Shown here piece after piece: positions 55,219-64,000 of a DNA stretch of 64,000 bases. The DNA lies in contig CAMYLY010000004.1 of the NCBI GenBank assembly GCA_947259405.1, positions 594,585 through 658,584 on the forward strand. The letters are read 5' to 3'. Under the pieces are notes generated by a model that saw only the letters and a program-made list of their open reading frames with translations, was not told the DNA's origin and did not search any database. The DNA comes from an uncultured Gemmatimonadales bacterium. GTDB taxonomy: Bacteria > Gemmatimonadota > Gemmatimonadetes > Gemmatimonadales > GWC2-71-9. The stretch's first letter is position 1. The number at the start of each line of letters is the position of its first letter. The position numbers were made by a program, and so were the translations under genes.

Positions 55219-56691
55219 TCATTGAAACAGTTGTGGATCAATGCCCCCACTACCATGCTTGTAACCGCCCGGTGCGCGCATGCGCGAGTATCCCAGCTCC
55301 GACGATCGGGAGATGCGTTTGTGGGCCACCAGGCCTTCCAGTACCAGCTCGCATCCGGCCACGAGCGTGGCGGGGTCCTTTTGTGGGGCAAGCTTGGTCT
55401 TCTCTACGACGTTGAGCAGCCCGGGAATGGCGGAGAAACCTTTCAGGCAGAGATCGGATCGCTCCATGGGAGAAATCTTCAGCGCGCCGCCTTCATCGAA
55501 CCAGCTCACAACTTCATCGCAGTCTATCTGACCGACGTATTGATCGAAGACGGCCCCAGCAGCGTTACGCACTAACTCTGCCCCGATGCGGTCGGAGCCG
55601 TGCAGCTCGCCCTCGTACTCGAGTTCGATCTTGCCCGTCATGGCCGGGAGGGCACTGTACACGTCGGACAGGCGCGGAACGATGTGTTTCTCTTTGGAGC
55701 CCAACGATCGCTGTTCCGCGTTGGAGATCGCATTCTCGAGCATGCTGATGGGAAGACGCTGGCTCACGCCGGACCGCCGGTCGATGCGCTTGTCTTCACG
55801 GGCCGCGAACGCTATGCCCTCGATGATCTCCTTGATGAACCGTGGAACGTCGAGCGCCTCCGTGTCCCGATCCGTCCACGCTTCGCCTTCTGTGATCGTT
55901 ATGCCGTGTTCCAGGGTCGGTGGGTAGTGCGTCTTGATCTCGCTACCGATCCTGTCCTTCAGCGGCGTGATGATCTTGCCGCGCGCCGTGTAATCTTCGG
56001 GATTGGCGGAAAACACCAACATCACGTCGAGCGACAAGCGGATCGGGTAGCCCTTAATCTGCACGTCGCCTTCTTGCATGATGTTGAACAGGCCTACCTG
56101 AATCTTCCCGGCGAGGTCGGGCAACTCGTTGATGGCGAAGATGCCTCGATTACTCCGTGGCAATAGACCGTAGTGAATGGTGAGTTCGTCAGATAAGATG
56201 TGACCGCCCCGCGCCGCCTTGATGGGGTCCACATCCCCGATGACGTCGGCGATAGTGACGTCGGGCGTTGCGAGTTTCTCCACGTACCGCCGATGCGGCG
56301 GCAGCCACTCGATCGGCGCCGCATCACCACATTCGTCAAGAAGTTGCCTGCCGAACTTGGATATCGGTGCAAACGGATTATCGTTGACTTCACTGCCGGC
56401 CAACACGGGAATCTCGTCGTCGAGCAGCGTTGTGAGCGCCCGCAGAATCCGGCTCTTTGCCTGGCCACGCAGGCCCAGCAAGATGAAGTTGTGTCGAGAC
56501 AGCACCGCGTTCACGATCTGCGGTGTCACGCTTTCCTCATAACCCACGATTCCAGGGAAGATCTCTTGTCCCCGTTCCATCATGGACACGAGGTTGGCAC
56601 GCATTTCGTCCTTGACCGACCGCATGTGCATGTGCGGCCGAGACCATACGGTTTGTTTCAGTTCTCGCAATGTCGACGGTTTGACACTCAT
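55219..56691 (-). CDS. AAA+ ATPase of the MoxR/Mg-chelatase type
   Basis: The 490-residue ATPase has Walker A in LGLRGQAKSRIL, Walker B-like NELPDLAGKIQ, the sensor region SANPEDYTARGKII and a lid with PISMLENAI. An N-terminal helix set (about 1-50) and a long C-terminal arm set it apart from the short MoxR proteins. The VWA gene at 49202 would be its natural partner. Several genes lie between them, so cotranscription is uncertain. Substrate unknown. Confidence 0.87.
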   Translation of the reverse strand: MSVKPSTLRELKQTVWSRPHMHMRSVKDEMRANLVSMMERGQEIFPGIVGYEESVTPQIVNAVLSRHNFILLGLRGQAKSRILRALTTLLDDEIPVLAGSEVNDNPFAPISKFGRQLLDECGDAAPIEWLPPHRRYVEKLATPDVTIADVIGDVDPIKAARGGHILSDELTIHYGLLPRSNRGIFAINELPDLAGKIQVGLFNIMQEGDVQIKGYPIRLSLDVMLVFSANPEDYTARGKIITPLKDRIGSEIKTHYPPTLEHGITITEGEAWTDRDTEALDVPRFIKEIIEGIAFAAREDKRIDRRSGVSQRLPISMLENAISNAEQRSLGSKEKHIVPRLSDVYSALPAMTGKIELEYEGELHGSDRIGAELVRNAAGAVFDQYVGQIDCDEVVSWFDEGGALKISPMERSDLCLKGFSAIPGLLNVVEKTKLAPQKDPATLVAGCELVLEGLVAHKRISRSSELGYSRMRAPGGYKHGSGGIDPQLFQ

Positions 56692-56714
56692 CGGTGATTC
56701 ACCAGCTCCCTTGA

Positions 56715-56749
56715 CCCATCAGTCCATCAGTCCCATCAGTCCCATCCAT
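56715..56749. repeat. Short tandem repeat, unit CCCATCAGT
   Basis: Units of CCCATCAGT or CCATCAGT occur back to back at 56715-56723, 56724-56731 and 56732-56740, with a fourth decayed copy (CCCATCCAT) to 56749. The array sits in the 85-bp gap between the AAA ATPase start and the GH38-like gene stop. It may influence expression or be a neutral array. Confidence 0.7.
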
Positions 56750-56776
56750 CCCCCTGTCCCAACAATCACCCCGTGT

Positions 56777-59062
56777 TCACACTTCTCGCAACCGGACGCC
56801 ATACAAGCGAACGGCCGTGACGCCGAATGCACGGACCAGCACCCCGATGCCGTTTGCTGTGGGCTGTACTGGTTGGCGCAGGGGTCGGCCGGCATAATCG
56901 ACGATCTCCGCGTCGTCGAATTCGAGAAGGCCGCGTTCGAGGCCGACAGTCCGTGAGGCCCCAAGCAGATCCTGCACGTACACGGTGACTGTTGTGGCGA
57001 ACTGGTTTACCGGGTCGATCGCGAGGATTGCGGCGCTCGGCTGATCGAGATTGAAGAGCGAGCCGAACCTAGGCAGTCGCCCGGCCCGGCTGGCACGCAC
57101 AGGGTGTTGCTGCAAGTCGATCGTGCGCCATCCAAATCGCGCAGCATCGGCCACGGTGGCCGGAAGCCGGTCCGCCATCAGGCGGAATCCAGCCCCGCTT
57201 GCTCCCCGCGCGACCACGGCACCGTTCTCAGTGACCACAGCGTGGTGCTGCGTGGACCAGAAGTACCCGTTGACTGCTCCCCGAAGCCATACCCACCGCG
57301 CGAAGTCGAATGGAGGTGTTGGGAGCGCTGCTTGGTGGTGACCGAACCCGCGGTCCCAGAGCACTTCCTGGGCTGGTTCTGCAAACTGAAAGCGGCTGTC
57401 GAGAATGCGCGTGTCGCGCAGCGCCTCGTTGCGAATCGTGATCCACGGCACGCTGTCGAACAGCAGAATGGTCGACTGCACACGCCCGACCCGCGGCAGA
57501 TAGCGTTCGATACTCACGCGAACCCCGAGGCCAGGAAGGATTTCCTGGGAGAGCCGATCCAGGCGCGCGCCATCGAGCACGTTCATACCGGATCCCACCC
57601 ACTCCAGGCCCGAGCGGCGGTCCACAATAGACGCAATACTGCCGTCCGCCTCGTCCACGCGGATCTGGTGGCGGGCTGACTGGGCCATTGGGTCATTGGT
57701 CCCGGGGTGTGGGGAGTTGGGTTCGTCGCCGAGGTCAAGCAACAAAGCGTAGCCCTGTGCCGGAATGTCAGTTATGAGCTGCTGCGACCCGGTGACGTCC
57801 ATCACGTCGGTTCGGGGAAACGGGGCCGGATTGAAGACGAGGGTACCAGCGAATTCGGTTCGGATCTCCCGAGCAATCGCCTCCATGCCCCGGTATCCAT
57901 TGGCCAGGATCGCGCCGAGGGCCAGTGAAGGCCTGTTGACCGTTCTCGCGCGCCCAAGGGCGAAGGTGCGTTGTCGCTCGATGGCGTCTTCGACCGATCC
58001 GACAGGCTCGGATGCAGACCACGGTGTCCGGATGGTCGGCACCACAGTCGTCGACTGCCGTGCGAGCCCGAGCACGTCGTCCGGCAGTCCCGATTCGAAC
58101 CTGGGATAGGCGAACCGCGCATTCCACTCGTTTAGTGCCAGCTTCCGGCTTGGGGCGTTTTCGAATTCTGTGTCGACCACAAACGTGATGCGTTCCCCAG
58201 TGTCACGCCCTCGAGCATCGACTGGTGTGACGTGTATGGGAGAAGTCGAGAGCCATTGATCGACACGGCGTTGCGCTGTCGCGGCCGAATCGTCGAAGCC
58301 CAACGATTCGAGCGTCCCACCGGGCGGGAGCGGCAGGGCAAGCAGCGAACTCCCGTCCAGGCCCTGCCACCATTCGTAGGCAGGTCCGCCACCCCATGGT
58401 CGAACGACGTAGGACACGGTGGCGCCAGCGAGGACGGCGACTTCTACTTGGTCGAGCGGGGTGCTCGATCCGTGGAACGCCACCGAGTTGAACCCAATTC
58501 CGACATCGGTCGAGCCCGCGCCCTGGACTGCTTCTAGTGTCGCGAGGGGGTCCAGTTCTGGTCTGCTGTATCGCCTGGCGGGGTTGAGACGGACGTTGAC
58601 CTCACGGGTCAGCACCCGCCGAACGGTCCTCGCTGTCGGTCGGGCTTCATCCACGAATCGCCGGACCTCTGACTCGTAGGAGATCACGAGCCAGTGGATC
58701 GTCCAGCGAGGTCCGCGTGCGACCCGATGGGTGGTGCGGTGGACACCACGCAGCCCCGGGGCCTCGAGCGCACTGATCAGAATCTCGTTCGGCTGAAGCT
58801 GGAGCCAGAGCTCTCCTACGAGTGTGCCGCCGGTACGAAGGACGCCTGCGGTCCCGAGGAGTCTGGAGCGTCTGTCGTAAACGCGGAGCCGAGCGGCAGG
58901 TGCGTCGATCCCGGTTACCGTGAAACGGATCAGACTGCTTTCGCCGTCGGCGGCGTAGAAGACGGTGGATTCGGCACTGACTGTTGGAGCGCGTGAGGCG
59001 TGCAGCCTGGAGGCTGAGGCCGCAATTGCGGCTGCGGAGGAGAGAAAGAGTCGGCGTTTCAT
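56777..59062 (-). CDS. Tat-exported GH38-like protein, catalytic motif degenerate
   Basis: The 761-residue protein has a twin-arginine signal (MKRRLFLSSAAAIAASAS), so it is folded before export. The second half resembles alpha-mannosidase GH38 C-terminal beta domains (GTLVFNPAPFPRTDV, and IRVDEADGSIASIVDRRSGLEW). In the N-terminal half the region that normally holds the zinc ligands reads IHWLVISYESEVRRF instead of an H-x-D-x-G type motif. A lost or altered active site, or a carbohydrate-binding role, are both possible. The ATG at 59062 is chosen over a TTG at 59074. Confidence 0.65.
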   Translation of the reverse strand: MKRRLFLSSAAAIAASASRLHASRAPTVSAESTVFYAADGESSLIRFTVTGIDAPAARLRVYDRRSRLLGTAGVLRTGGTLVGELWLQLQPNEILISALEAPGLRGVHRTTHRVARGPRWTIHWLVISYESEVRRFVDEARPTARTVRRVLTREVNVRLNPARRYSRPELDPLATLEAVQGAGSTDVGIGFNSVAFHGSSTPLDQVEVAVLAGATVSYVVRPWGGGPAYEWWQGLDGSSLLALPLPPGGTLESLGFDDSAATAQRRVDQWLSTSPIHVTPVDARGRDTGERITFVVDTEFENAPSRKLALNEWNARFAYPRFESGLPDDVLGLARQSTTVVPTIRTPWSASEPVGSVEDAIERQRTFALGRARTVNRPSLALGAILANGYRGMEAIAREIRTEFAGTLVFNPAPFPRTDVMDVTGSQQLITDIPAQGYALLLDLGDEPNSPHPGTNDPMAQSARHQIRVDEADGSIASIVDRRSGLEWVGSGMNVLDGARLDRLSQEILPGLGVRVSIERYLPRVGRVQSTILLFDSVPWITIRNEALRDTRILDSRFQFAEPAQEVLWDRGFGHHQAALPTPPFDFARWVWLRGAVNGYFWSTQHHAVVTENGAVVARGASGAGFRLMADRLPATVADAARFGWRTIDLQQHPVRASRAGRLPRFGSLFNLDQPSAAILAIDPVNQFATTVTVYVQDLLGASRTVGLERGLLEFDDAEIVDYAGRPLRQPVQPTANGIGVLVRAFGVTAVRLYGVRLREV

Positions 59063-59111
59063 GCGAAGCGCCAATTTACCCTGAGATGAGTGTTACGGGA
59101 GGCTTACTACC

Positions 59112-61844
59112 CTACAACACCCCCTTTTTGCACGGCTTCACCCTCACCGCACACACCTTGAGCTCGGCGGTCTGCGTCACCGGATCGTAGCCGGACCCGG
59201 TCAGGGCGTTGATCGGCACGTCCGCGAATGAGAACGATGCGAACACGGTCCCTTTCGGACTCCGGTTCGTGGTTCTTACTTTGATCTCGACCTTACCCCG
59301 GCGACTTGCCAGCTCGGCCCACTCGCCATCGACTAATCCCCACTTCGCCGCGTCGTCCGGATGGACTTCGAGCACCTCTTCCGGCAGTAGGTAGTCGATT
59401 CCCGCAGACCGACCCGTCTGCGTACGCGTGTGATACGCCTGCAACCGTCGACCCGTGGTCAGCCACACCGGGTAGTCGTCGTCGATGACCTCGGCAGGGT
59501 CGCGATAGTTGATCAGCTTGAAGATGCCCCGCCCGTTGATGAATCCGTCCTCGTGGAGGCGTGGCGTACCCGGATGGTTCTTCTCAGGAACCGGCCACTG
59601 ATACTCCCCATGCTCGATGCGATCCCAATCGAGTCCGTAGTACGTCGGCGAGAGCGAACACACCTCGTTGAAGATGTCCTTGGCACTTTCGTGTTCGAAG
59701 CCCTGAAATCCCATACGTTGCGCCAGCATCTGAAGAATCTGCCAATCGGGCTTCGCTTCACCCGGTGGATCGATTGCCTTGCGCAGGCGCTGCACGCGAC
59801 GCTCGGTGTTCGTCTGCGTTCCATCGACCTCACCCCAGGCCGCCGCCGGAAACACGACGTCGGCCATCTTCGCCGTGTCGGTCAAGAAGATGTCGATGAC
59901 GACCAGCAGGTCGAGACTCTTGAGTGCCTTTTCACAGTGATCACGATTCGGATCCGTCACGACGGTGTTCTCCCCGTCGATGATCATCGCGCGGATCGCG
60001 TCACCACAGGAGTCGAGCGCGGTTACCTTGGTGATCCCTTTTTCGAGGTCGACCTTGATGCCCCATGCCTTCTCAAATTTCTCCTGGTTCTTGGGATCGG
60101 TGACAGGCTGAAACCCAGGGTAGTTGTTGGGCAACGCTCCCATGTCGCCGGCGCCCTGGATGTTGTTCTGCCCGCGCATCGGATTGATGCCGGTACCCTC
60201 TCGACCGATGTTACCGGTCATGAGTGCCAGGTTGCACAAGCTCTGCACGTTGTCGACGCCGCAGATGTGTTCCGTGATCCCCAGCGTGTAGTAAATGGCA
60301 CCACGTTCGGCTTGCGCGTACCACAACGCGGCCTGTTCGATGTCTGCGGCCGGCACCCCGGTAATGCCCTCGGCCCACTCCGGCGTGAACTGCTTCACGT
60401 GTTCGAGGAATGTCTCGCCTTCGGTCGTACGATCGGCCATGAACACGTCGTTGACCAAGCCTTCACGTTGGATGACGTGGGCCATGCCGAGCAACAAAGC
60501 GGCATCCGATCCCACACGGATAGGAAGGTAGAGATCTGAGATGTCAGCCAGTCCGATTCGTCGGGGATCGGCGACGATGAGTTTGGCCCCGTTCGCAATC
60601 GCCTTCTTCAAGCGTGTCGCTGCGACCGGGTGCGCCTCGGTCATGTTGGTGCCGATACAGAAGATGACCGTCGGCTTGTCCATGTCCGCCAATGGGTTTG
60701 ACATCGCCCCCCGACCAATCGTGGCTGCCAGACCGGCAACCGTGGGGCTGTGTCAGGCACGGCTACAGTTGTCTATGTAATTCGTCCCGAAACCAGCCCG
60801 TATGAACTTCTGCATGGAGTATGCAGCCTCACACGGTGCGCGTCCCGAGGCGACGCCATAGACACTGTGCCGGCCGTGTTGTTCGAGTACACGTTTGAGA
60901 CCGTCGGCCGCGCGATCGAGCGCGGTATCCCAATCGGTCTCGTGAAGCTCACCGTCGTCGCCTCGTACCATCGGTGCCTTGAGGCGGTCCGGATGCTGAA
61001 TGAAATCGTAGGCAAACTGTCCTTTGACGCAGAGCGCCCCTTCGTTCGCAGGACCGTCCATGGCGGGCTGAAGGCCGACGATGGTCTCGCCTTTGGTCAT
61101 TAGGTCGACGGCACACCCGACGCCGCAATACGGACAGATCGTGCGGGTCTTTTCGATCTCTCCTGGGGTGTCCGTGTGCCGCATGGCCTTCTTATCGCCC
61201 AGCGCGCCGGTCGGACACGTTTGTACGCACTGTCCGCAGAAGGTGCAGGATGAATCCTTCAGCAGCCCGTTGAATTCCGTCGTGATCTGTGTGGCGAAGC
61301 CGCGATTCATAATGGAGATGGCATAATCCCCTTCGTGTTCGGCACACACACGCACGCATCGATAACACGAAATACAGAGATCGTAATCGCGAAGGATGAA
61401 CGGGTTGTCGTCATCGTCGCGAGTCGCACCCGACTGGCCACCTTCGAAACGCCCGGTTCGCGCGTCGTATGCATCAACCAATGTGGCGAGTTCCTGCGAT
61501 GCGTAGCCACGCAGCGGGTCGACGTCGACCTCGCGATTCTCGGATATCAGGAGTTCGAGAAGCGTCTTGCGGTGGCTGTCGATTTCGTGGGTTTGCGTTT
61601 GGACAACCATGTCGGGCGCTGCCGGCATGGTGCAAGAGGCCACGGGCGACCGCATGCCCTCCACTTGGACGACGCACATCCGGCATCCGCCGAACGGTTC
61701 GAGGCGCTCGTCATAGCAGAGGGTGGGGATGTCCTTGTGGTATCGCCGAGCGACGTCGTAAATCGTCTCGCCCTCGACGAACTGGACCTCGACGCCGTCG
61801 AGAGTCATGCAATGTGTCTGGGCTTCCGCGGCGGTCATGATCAT
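59112..61844 (-). CDS. fdhA: NAD-linked formate dehydrogenase catalytic subunit, selenoprotein (Sec364)
   Basis: One 910-residue protein with an internal UGA (60755-60753) read as selenocysteine. The N-terminus holds a NuoG-like 2Fe-2S site (Cys43, Cys54, Cys57 and a later Cys), two ferredoxin clusters (CISCYRCVRVC and CTFCGQCVQTC) and the 4Fe-4S of the molybdopterin domain (CPYCGVGC). UGA follows NCSRA and precedes HSPTVAGLAA, exactly the Sec/Cys position of FDH enzymes (U-H-x-P-S/T-V-A-G-L). A SECIS hairpin lies 11 nt after it. GGAGG lies 8 nt before the ATG. The enzyme oxidises formate at a Mo/W-bis-MGD site, passing electrons to the flavin subunit upstream. No sel genes are in the window. 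Confidence 0.92.
60723..60755 (-). promoter_or_regulatory. UGA selenocysteine codon with bacterial SECIS hairpin
   Basis: On the minus strand UGA (60755-60753) is followed by 11 nt and then GGUUGCC-GGUCU-GGCAGCC (60741-60723). This is a 7-bp stem, one pair a G-U wobble, with a GGUCU loop. The E. coli fdhF SECIS has a GGUUGC-AGGUCU-GCACC apical stem, so the loop GGUCU and the flanking GGUUGC are the same. The distance from UGA to stem also fits SelB-type recoding. Confidence 0.9.
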
Positions 61845-61856
61845 GCGGGAGGCCTC

Positions 61857-63423
61857 CTATGACTGCACATGCGTAGCAATCTGTTCTGGAAAGTATCGCA
61901 ACAAGCTGTCGGTCACGAGGGGCGCGGCGATTCCCAGTCCGCACGCACTGATGGCCTTCATCGTCACGCCGATGTCGGTGACTTCATCGATCCAATCGCC
62001 GACGTCCTTAGGCCCGGCATCGCCCGCCAAGCGTTCCGTCAGCCGTTGCGTGCCGATACGACACGGGAAACACTTCCCGCACGACTCGTGAGCGAAGAAT
62101 GACGTCGAGATCATCACCTGCGAGGAACCCACCGGACAGTCCCGCCATGGTTACGGCCTGAACGGTCCGCCCGTCCGCCGGCCCGCCTGCCCACTCCGTC
62201 AGAAGTGTCTGGAGCGGGAGACCGAACGGGACCTCGTAATTCCCGGGTCGTTGAATGTCTCCTGACAAACTGATGAGCTTGGTGCCCGCGTGGTCACCCA
62301 TCCCGAGTCCACGGTACCACTCGGCGCCGTTGGCCAAGATGTGTGACGCGGCAGCCAAGGTCTCGACGTTGTTCACGACGGTCGGCAGATCCTCGTAGCC
62401 GTGGGTTACGGGAAACGGCGGTCGGTTCCGTGGGAACGGGTGCTTCCCCTCGAGGCTGTTTAGGAGTGAGGTCTCCTCCCCGCAAATGTAGGCTCCGGCG
62501 CCCCGCCGGACCCAGACCTGGAACGTGAAGTCGGTGCCGAGGATGGAGTCGCCCAACAGCCCTTCTTCCGTGGCTTCCGCGATGGCCCGCTCCAGCACTC
62601 CGAGCGTGTCCGGATACTCGTAGCGGAGGTAAATGAAACCCCGGCTCGCCCCGGCCGCGTACGCCGCGATCGCCATGCCTTCCAGAACGGCATGCGGGTC
62701 GTAGTCCATGAGCACGCGGTCCTTGAAGCAACCGGGCTCACCCTCGTCCGCGTTGCACACCACCGTCTTGGGATCCCCGGTCGCCTCCCGCACCGCCCTC
62801 CACTTCCGGCCGGTGGGGAAGCCGGCCCCGCCGCGCCCGGCCAGCCCACTGTCGTCGATGAGGTCCAGGACGCCGCCGGGGTCGAGATCGCGGACCGCGC
62901 GTTCGAGGCCGGCGTAGCCACCCCCCTCTCGATAACCGGCCAACCTGGCCCGGTCGGGTTCGCGAATGCCCGCGAACACGCACTCCGTCACGCCGGGAAG
63001 CGCAGGCGGCGGGAGAGGCGCCGGGCCACCGGTCAGCGCTTCCATGCTGGCGCCGGTCTGGACCGCGTCGCCCCGAAGCACGGGGACGGGCTGGTCGCAG
63101 CGGCCGGGACAGGGCATCGACTGGGGGGATGCGCCGGCCGCTTCCAGCTCCTCGATGACCCGATGCGCACCTCGACCCGAGCACACGGGACCGGTGCACA
63201 CCCGGGGTCGATCCCGTCCGCCCGGCTCCCGCGAGAAGTGATGGTAGAAAGTGACCGTGCCGTAGAGATCTGCGATCGGAATGCGGAGGGCGGTGCCCAC
63301 GAAGCGGAGGGCGTCCTCCGAGAGGTGACCGTCGCGCTCGTGGAGGGCATGGAGAAGCGGTAGGAGCGGGGCCGGTTGGTCCACCCAGCGCTCCAGCAAG
63401 TCTTGGTTGGACGGAGTAGTCAT
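61857..63423 (-). pseudogene. fdhB: Formate dehydrogenase NuoE-NuoF-like subunit, disrupted near its 3' end
   Basis: From 63423 the frame encodes a NuoE-like 2Fe-2S domain (CTGPVCSGRGAHRV and MPCPGRCDQP) and a NuoF-like flavin domain (GLAGRGGAGFPTGRK for NADH, YICGEETSLLNSLEGK for FMN). At about 62118, after GLSGGFLAGDDLD, the frame continues as unrelated residues and stops at 62008. The expected 4Fe-4S end, HESCGKCFPCRIGTQRL, is in another frame (62132-61857). Comparison with FdsB suggests about 33 codons are missing between them. So this is a deletion plus frame change, or an assembly error. It lies 12 bp before fdhA. Confidence 0.8.
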
Positions 63424-63672
63424 GCGGGCATTAGGCTATGGGTCGGCGGAGTGCGCAACCGTGGGGGCCCAGTGCCTCCCGGGGATCGCATGCGCGGTTC
63501 CCGATAGTTACCCTACGCAGCAAGGCTCGACGGGCGCTGTTGGGGGGAGGATCCCCGCTTCTCGGCAGGGGAATGCACCGCCATCCGGGGCGGGCTTCCC
63601 CCGTCTGGCAATTCTACACTTTGTGCCCGACCCTTTTCCGAGAGTCGGAGCCGAGTGAACAAGGAGGCAGCA
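63424..63672. other. Divergent intergenic region between fdhB and cytochrome gene
   Basis: This 249-bp gap holds no reading frame I can support. A GGGGAGGATCCCC-like small palindrome occurs near 63545-63557, and AAGGAGG at 63661-63667 is the ribosome binding site for the cytochrome gene. Divergent promoters for both flanking genes are expected here, but I see no strong -35/-10 pair. Confidence 0.5.
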
Positions 63673-64000
63673 ATGAGGAGGTCGTTCCCAGCCGTTCTCG
63701 CATTCGTCCCCTGGGCACTCCTTGCTTGTGCGGGAGAGGAGGGGCCGTCCGAGGAGGAGCTGGCGGCTCTGGCCATGGAGGCCCAGGTGGACTCCATGCA
63801 GATGGCGATGGAACTGATCACGCCGGATGCCTTCGACTCGATCTCCTGGGAAACCAACCAGGAGGCCTTTGAACGGGGCGGCGTGGTCTACCAGTTCAGT
63901 TGCGTGAAATGCCATGGTCCCGAGGGGGCCGGCGACGCCGGCTTCGTTCAGCAGGGCGACACGCTCAGGCCGCCGACGTTCCTCTCCTCGGATTGGCGCT
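63673..64000 (+). CDS. Cytochrome c lipoprotein (3' end missing)
   Basis: From the ATG at 63673 the frame is open for 109 codons to the window edge. AAGGAGG lies 5 nt upstream. It has a lipoprotein signal ending in LLAC (Cys20), an acidic helix (SEEELAALAMEAQVD) and a haem motif CVKCH (about residue 81-85) followed by GPEGAGDAG, as in cytochrome c domains of PF00034/PF13442 type. It probably carries electrons in the periplasm. Partner oxidase or dehydrogenase genes would lie beyond the window. Confidence 0.9.
   Translation, partial: MRRSFPAVLAFVPWALLACAGEEGPSEEELAALAMEAQVDSMQMAMELITPDAFDSISWETNQEAFERGGVVYQFSCVKCHGPEGAGDAGFVQQGDTLRPPTFLSSDWR

Noticed and set aside
59112..60704. A separate molybdopterin oxidoreductase gene starting at the Met after HSPTVAGL
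   Set aside because: The preceding frame and the SECIS show that this is the second half of one selenoprotein; a start at 60704 would cut off the whole iron-sulfur part.
61857..62132. An independent 91-residue iron-sulfur protein
   Set aside because: Its sequence (HESCGKCFPCRIG) is the displaced end of the NuoF-like subunit, not a free-standing gene.
1..64000. tRNA, rRNA, CRISPR arrays, phage or insertion-sequence genes
   Set aside because: I looked for TPsiC-like boxes, direct-repeat arrays and transposase or integrase motifs and saw none.

Overview
The window reads as chromosomal DNA of a free-living, aerobic Gram-negative bacterium, most likely a member of Gemmatimonadota. I infer this from the large Ser/Thr kinases fused to periplasmic beta-propellers, the fused 2-oxoglutarate decarboxylase (kgd), the many exported propeller proteins, the GC-rich coding style and the Shine-Dalgarno starts. 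No 16S rRNA or other taxonomic marker is present, so the assignment is tentative. I found no tRNA, rRNA, CRISPR, phage or IS genes.

Layout. 1-9151: three kinase-propeller receptors on the minus strand, with a small coiled-coil membrane protein and an exported serine hydrolase. 9296-18349: amino-acid and peptide handling (D-aminoacylase-like amidohydrolase, SLC12-type transporter, amidase, M42 peptidase, OPT transporter). 18396-22667: a minor-pilin operon (fimT-pilV-pilW-pilX-like) that runs into the copper chaperone gene sco and then ctaG. 22754-26596: an operon with an animal-like deoxyribose-phosphate aldolase and an ALDH16-type double aldehyde dehydrogenase, preceded by two tiny membrane proteins. 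27245-33933: an RDD-SpoIIM fusion divergent from a tightly overlapping membrane protein-DUF4129-DUF4350-MoxR-DUF58 operon. 33944-41332: a methionine/one-carbon block with an MTHFR-like protein, a homocysteine methyltransferase-MTHFR fusion and metH, the last with a clear SAM-II riboswitch in its leader. 41383-45874: DUF167, YggT and kgd. 46052-49170: two exported propeller proteins. 49202-56691: a VWA protein and an AAA ATPase, separated by MFS, DUF2007, DinB, site-2 protease and cytidylate-kinase-like genes. 56777-59062: a Tat-exported GH38-like protein. 59112-63423: formate dehydrogenase. 63673-end: a partial cytochrome c lipoprotein.

Main discoveries. (1) The catalytic subunit of formate dehydrogenase is split by an in-frame UGA exactly at the selenocysteine position. 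The UGA is followed by a hairpin resembling the E. coli fdhF SECIS, so it should be annotated as one 910-residue selenoprotein. (2) A 52-nt SAM-II riboswitch precedes metH and overlaps a hairpin with a U-tract. (3) The NuoE-NuoF-like partner of formate dehydrogenase is broken near 62,115 by a frame change and missing sequence. GC content also rises there, so this may be a real deletion or an assembly join. (4) Several families of short non-coding repeats sit between genes: a degenerate heptamer array, a CCCATCAGT array, a cluster of TTCA/GA-loop hairpins, and a repeated CCGCCCTACCG module.
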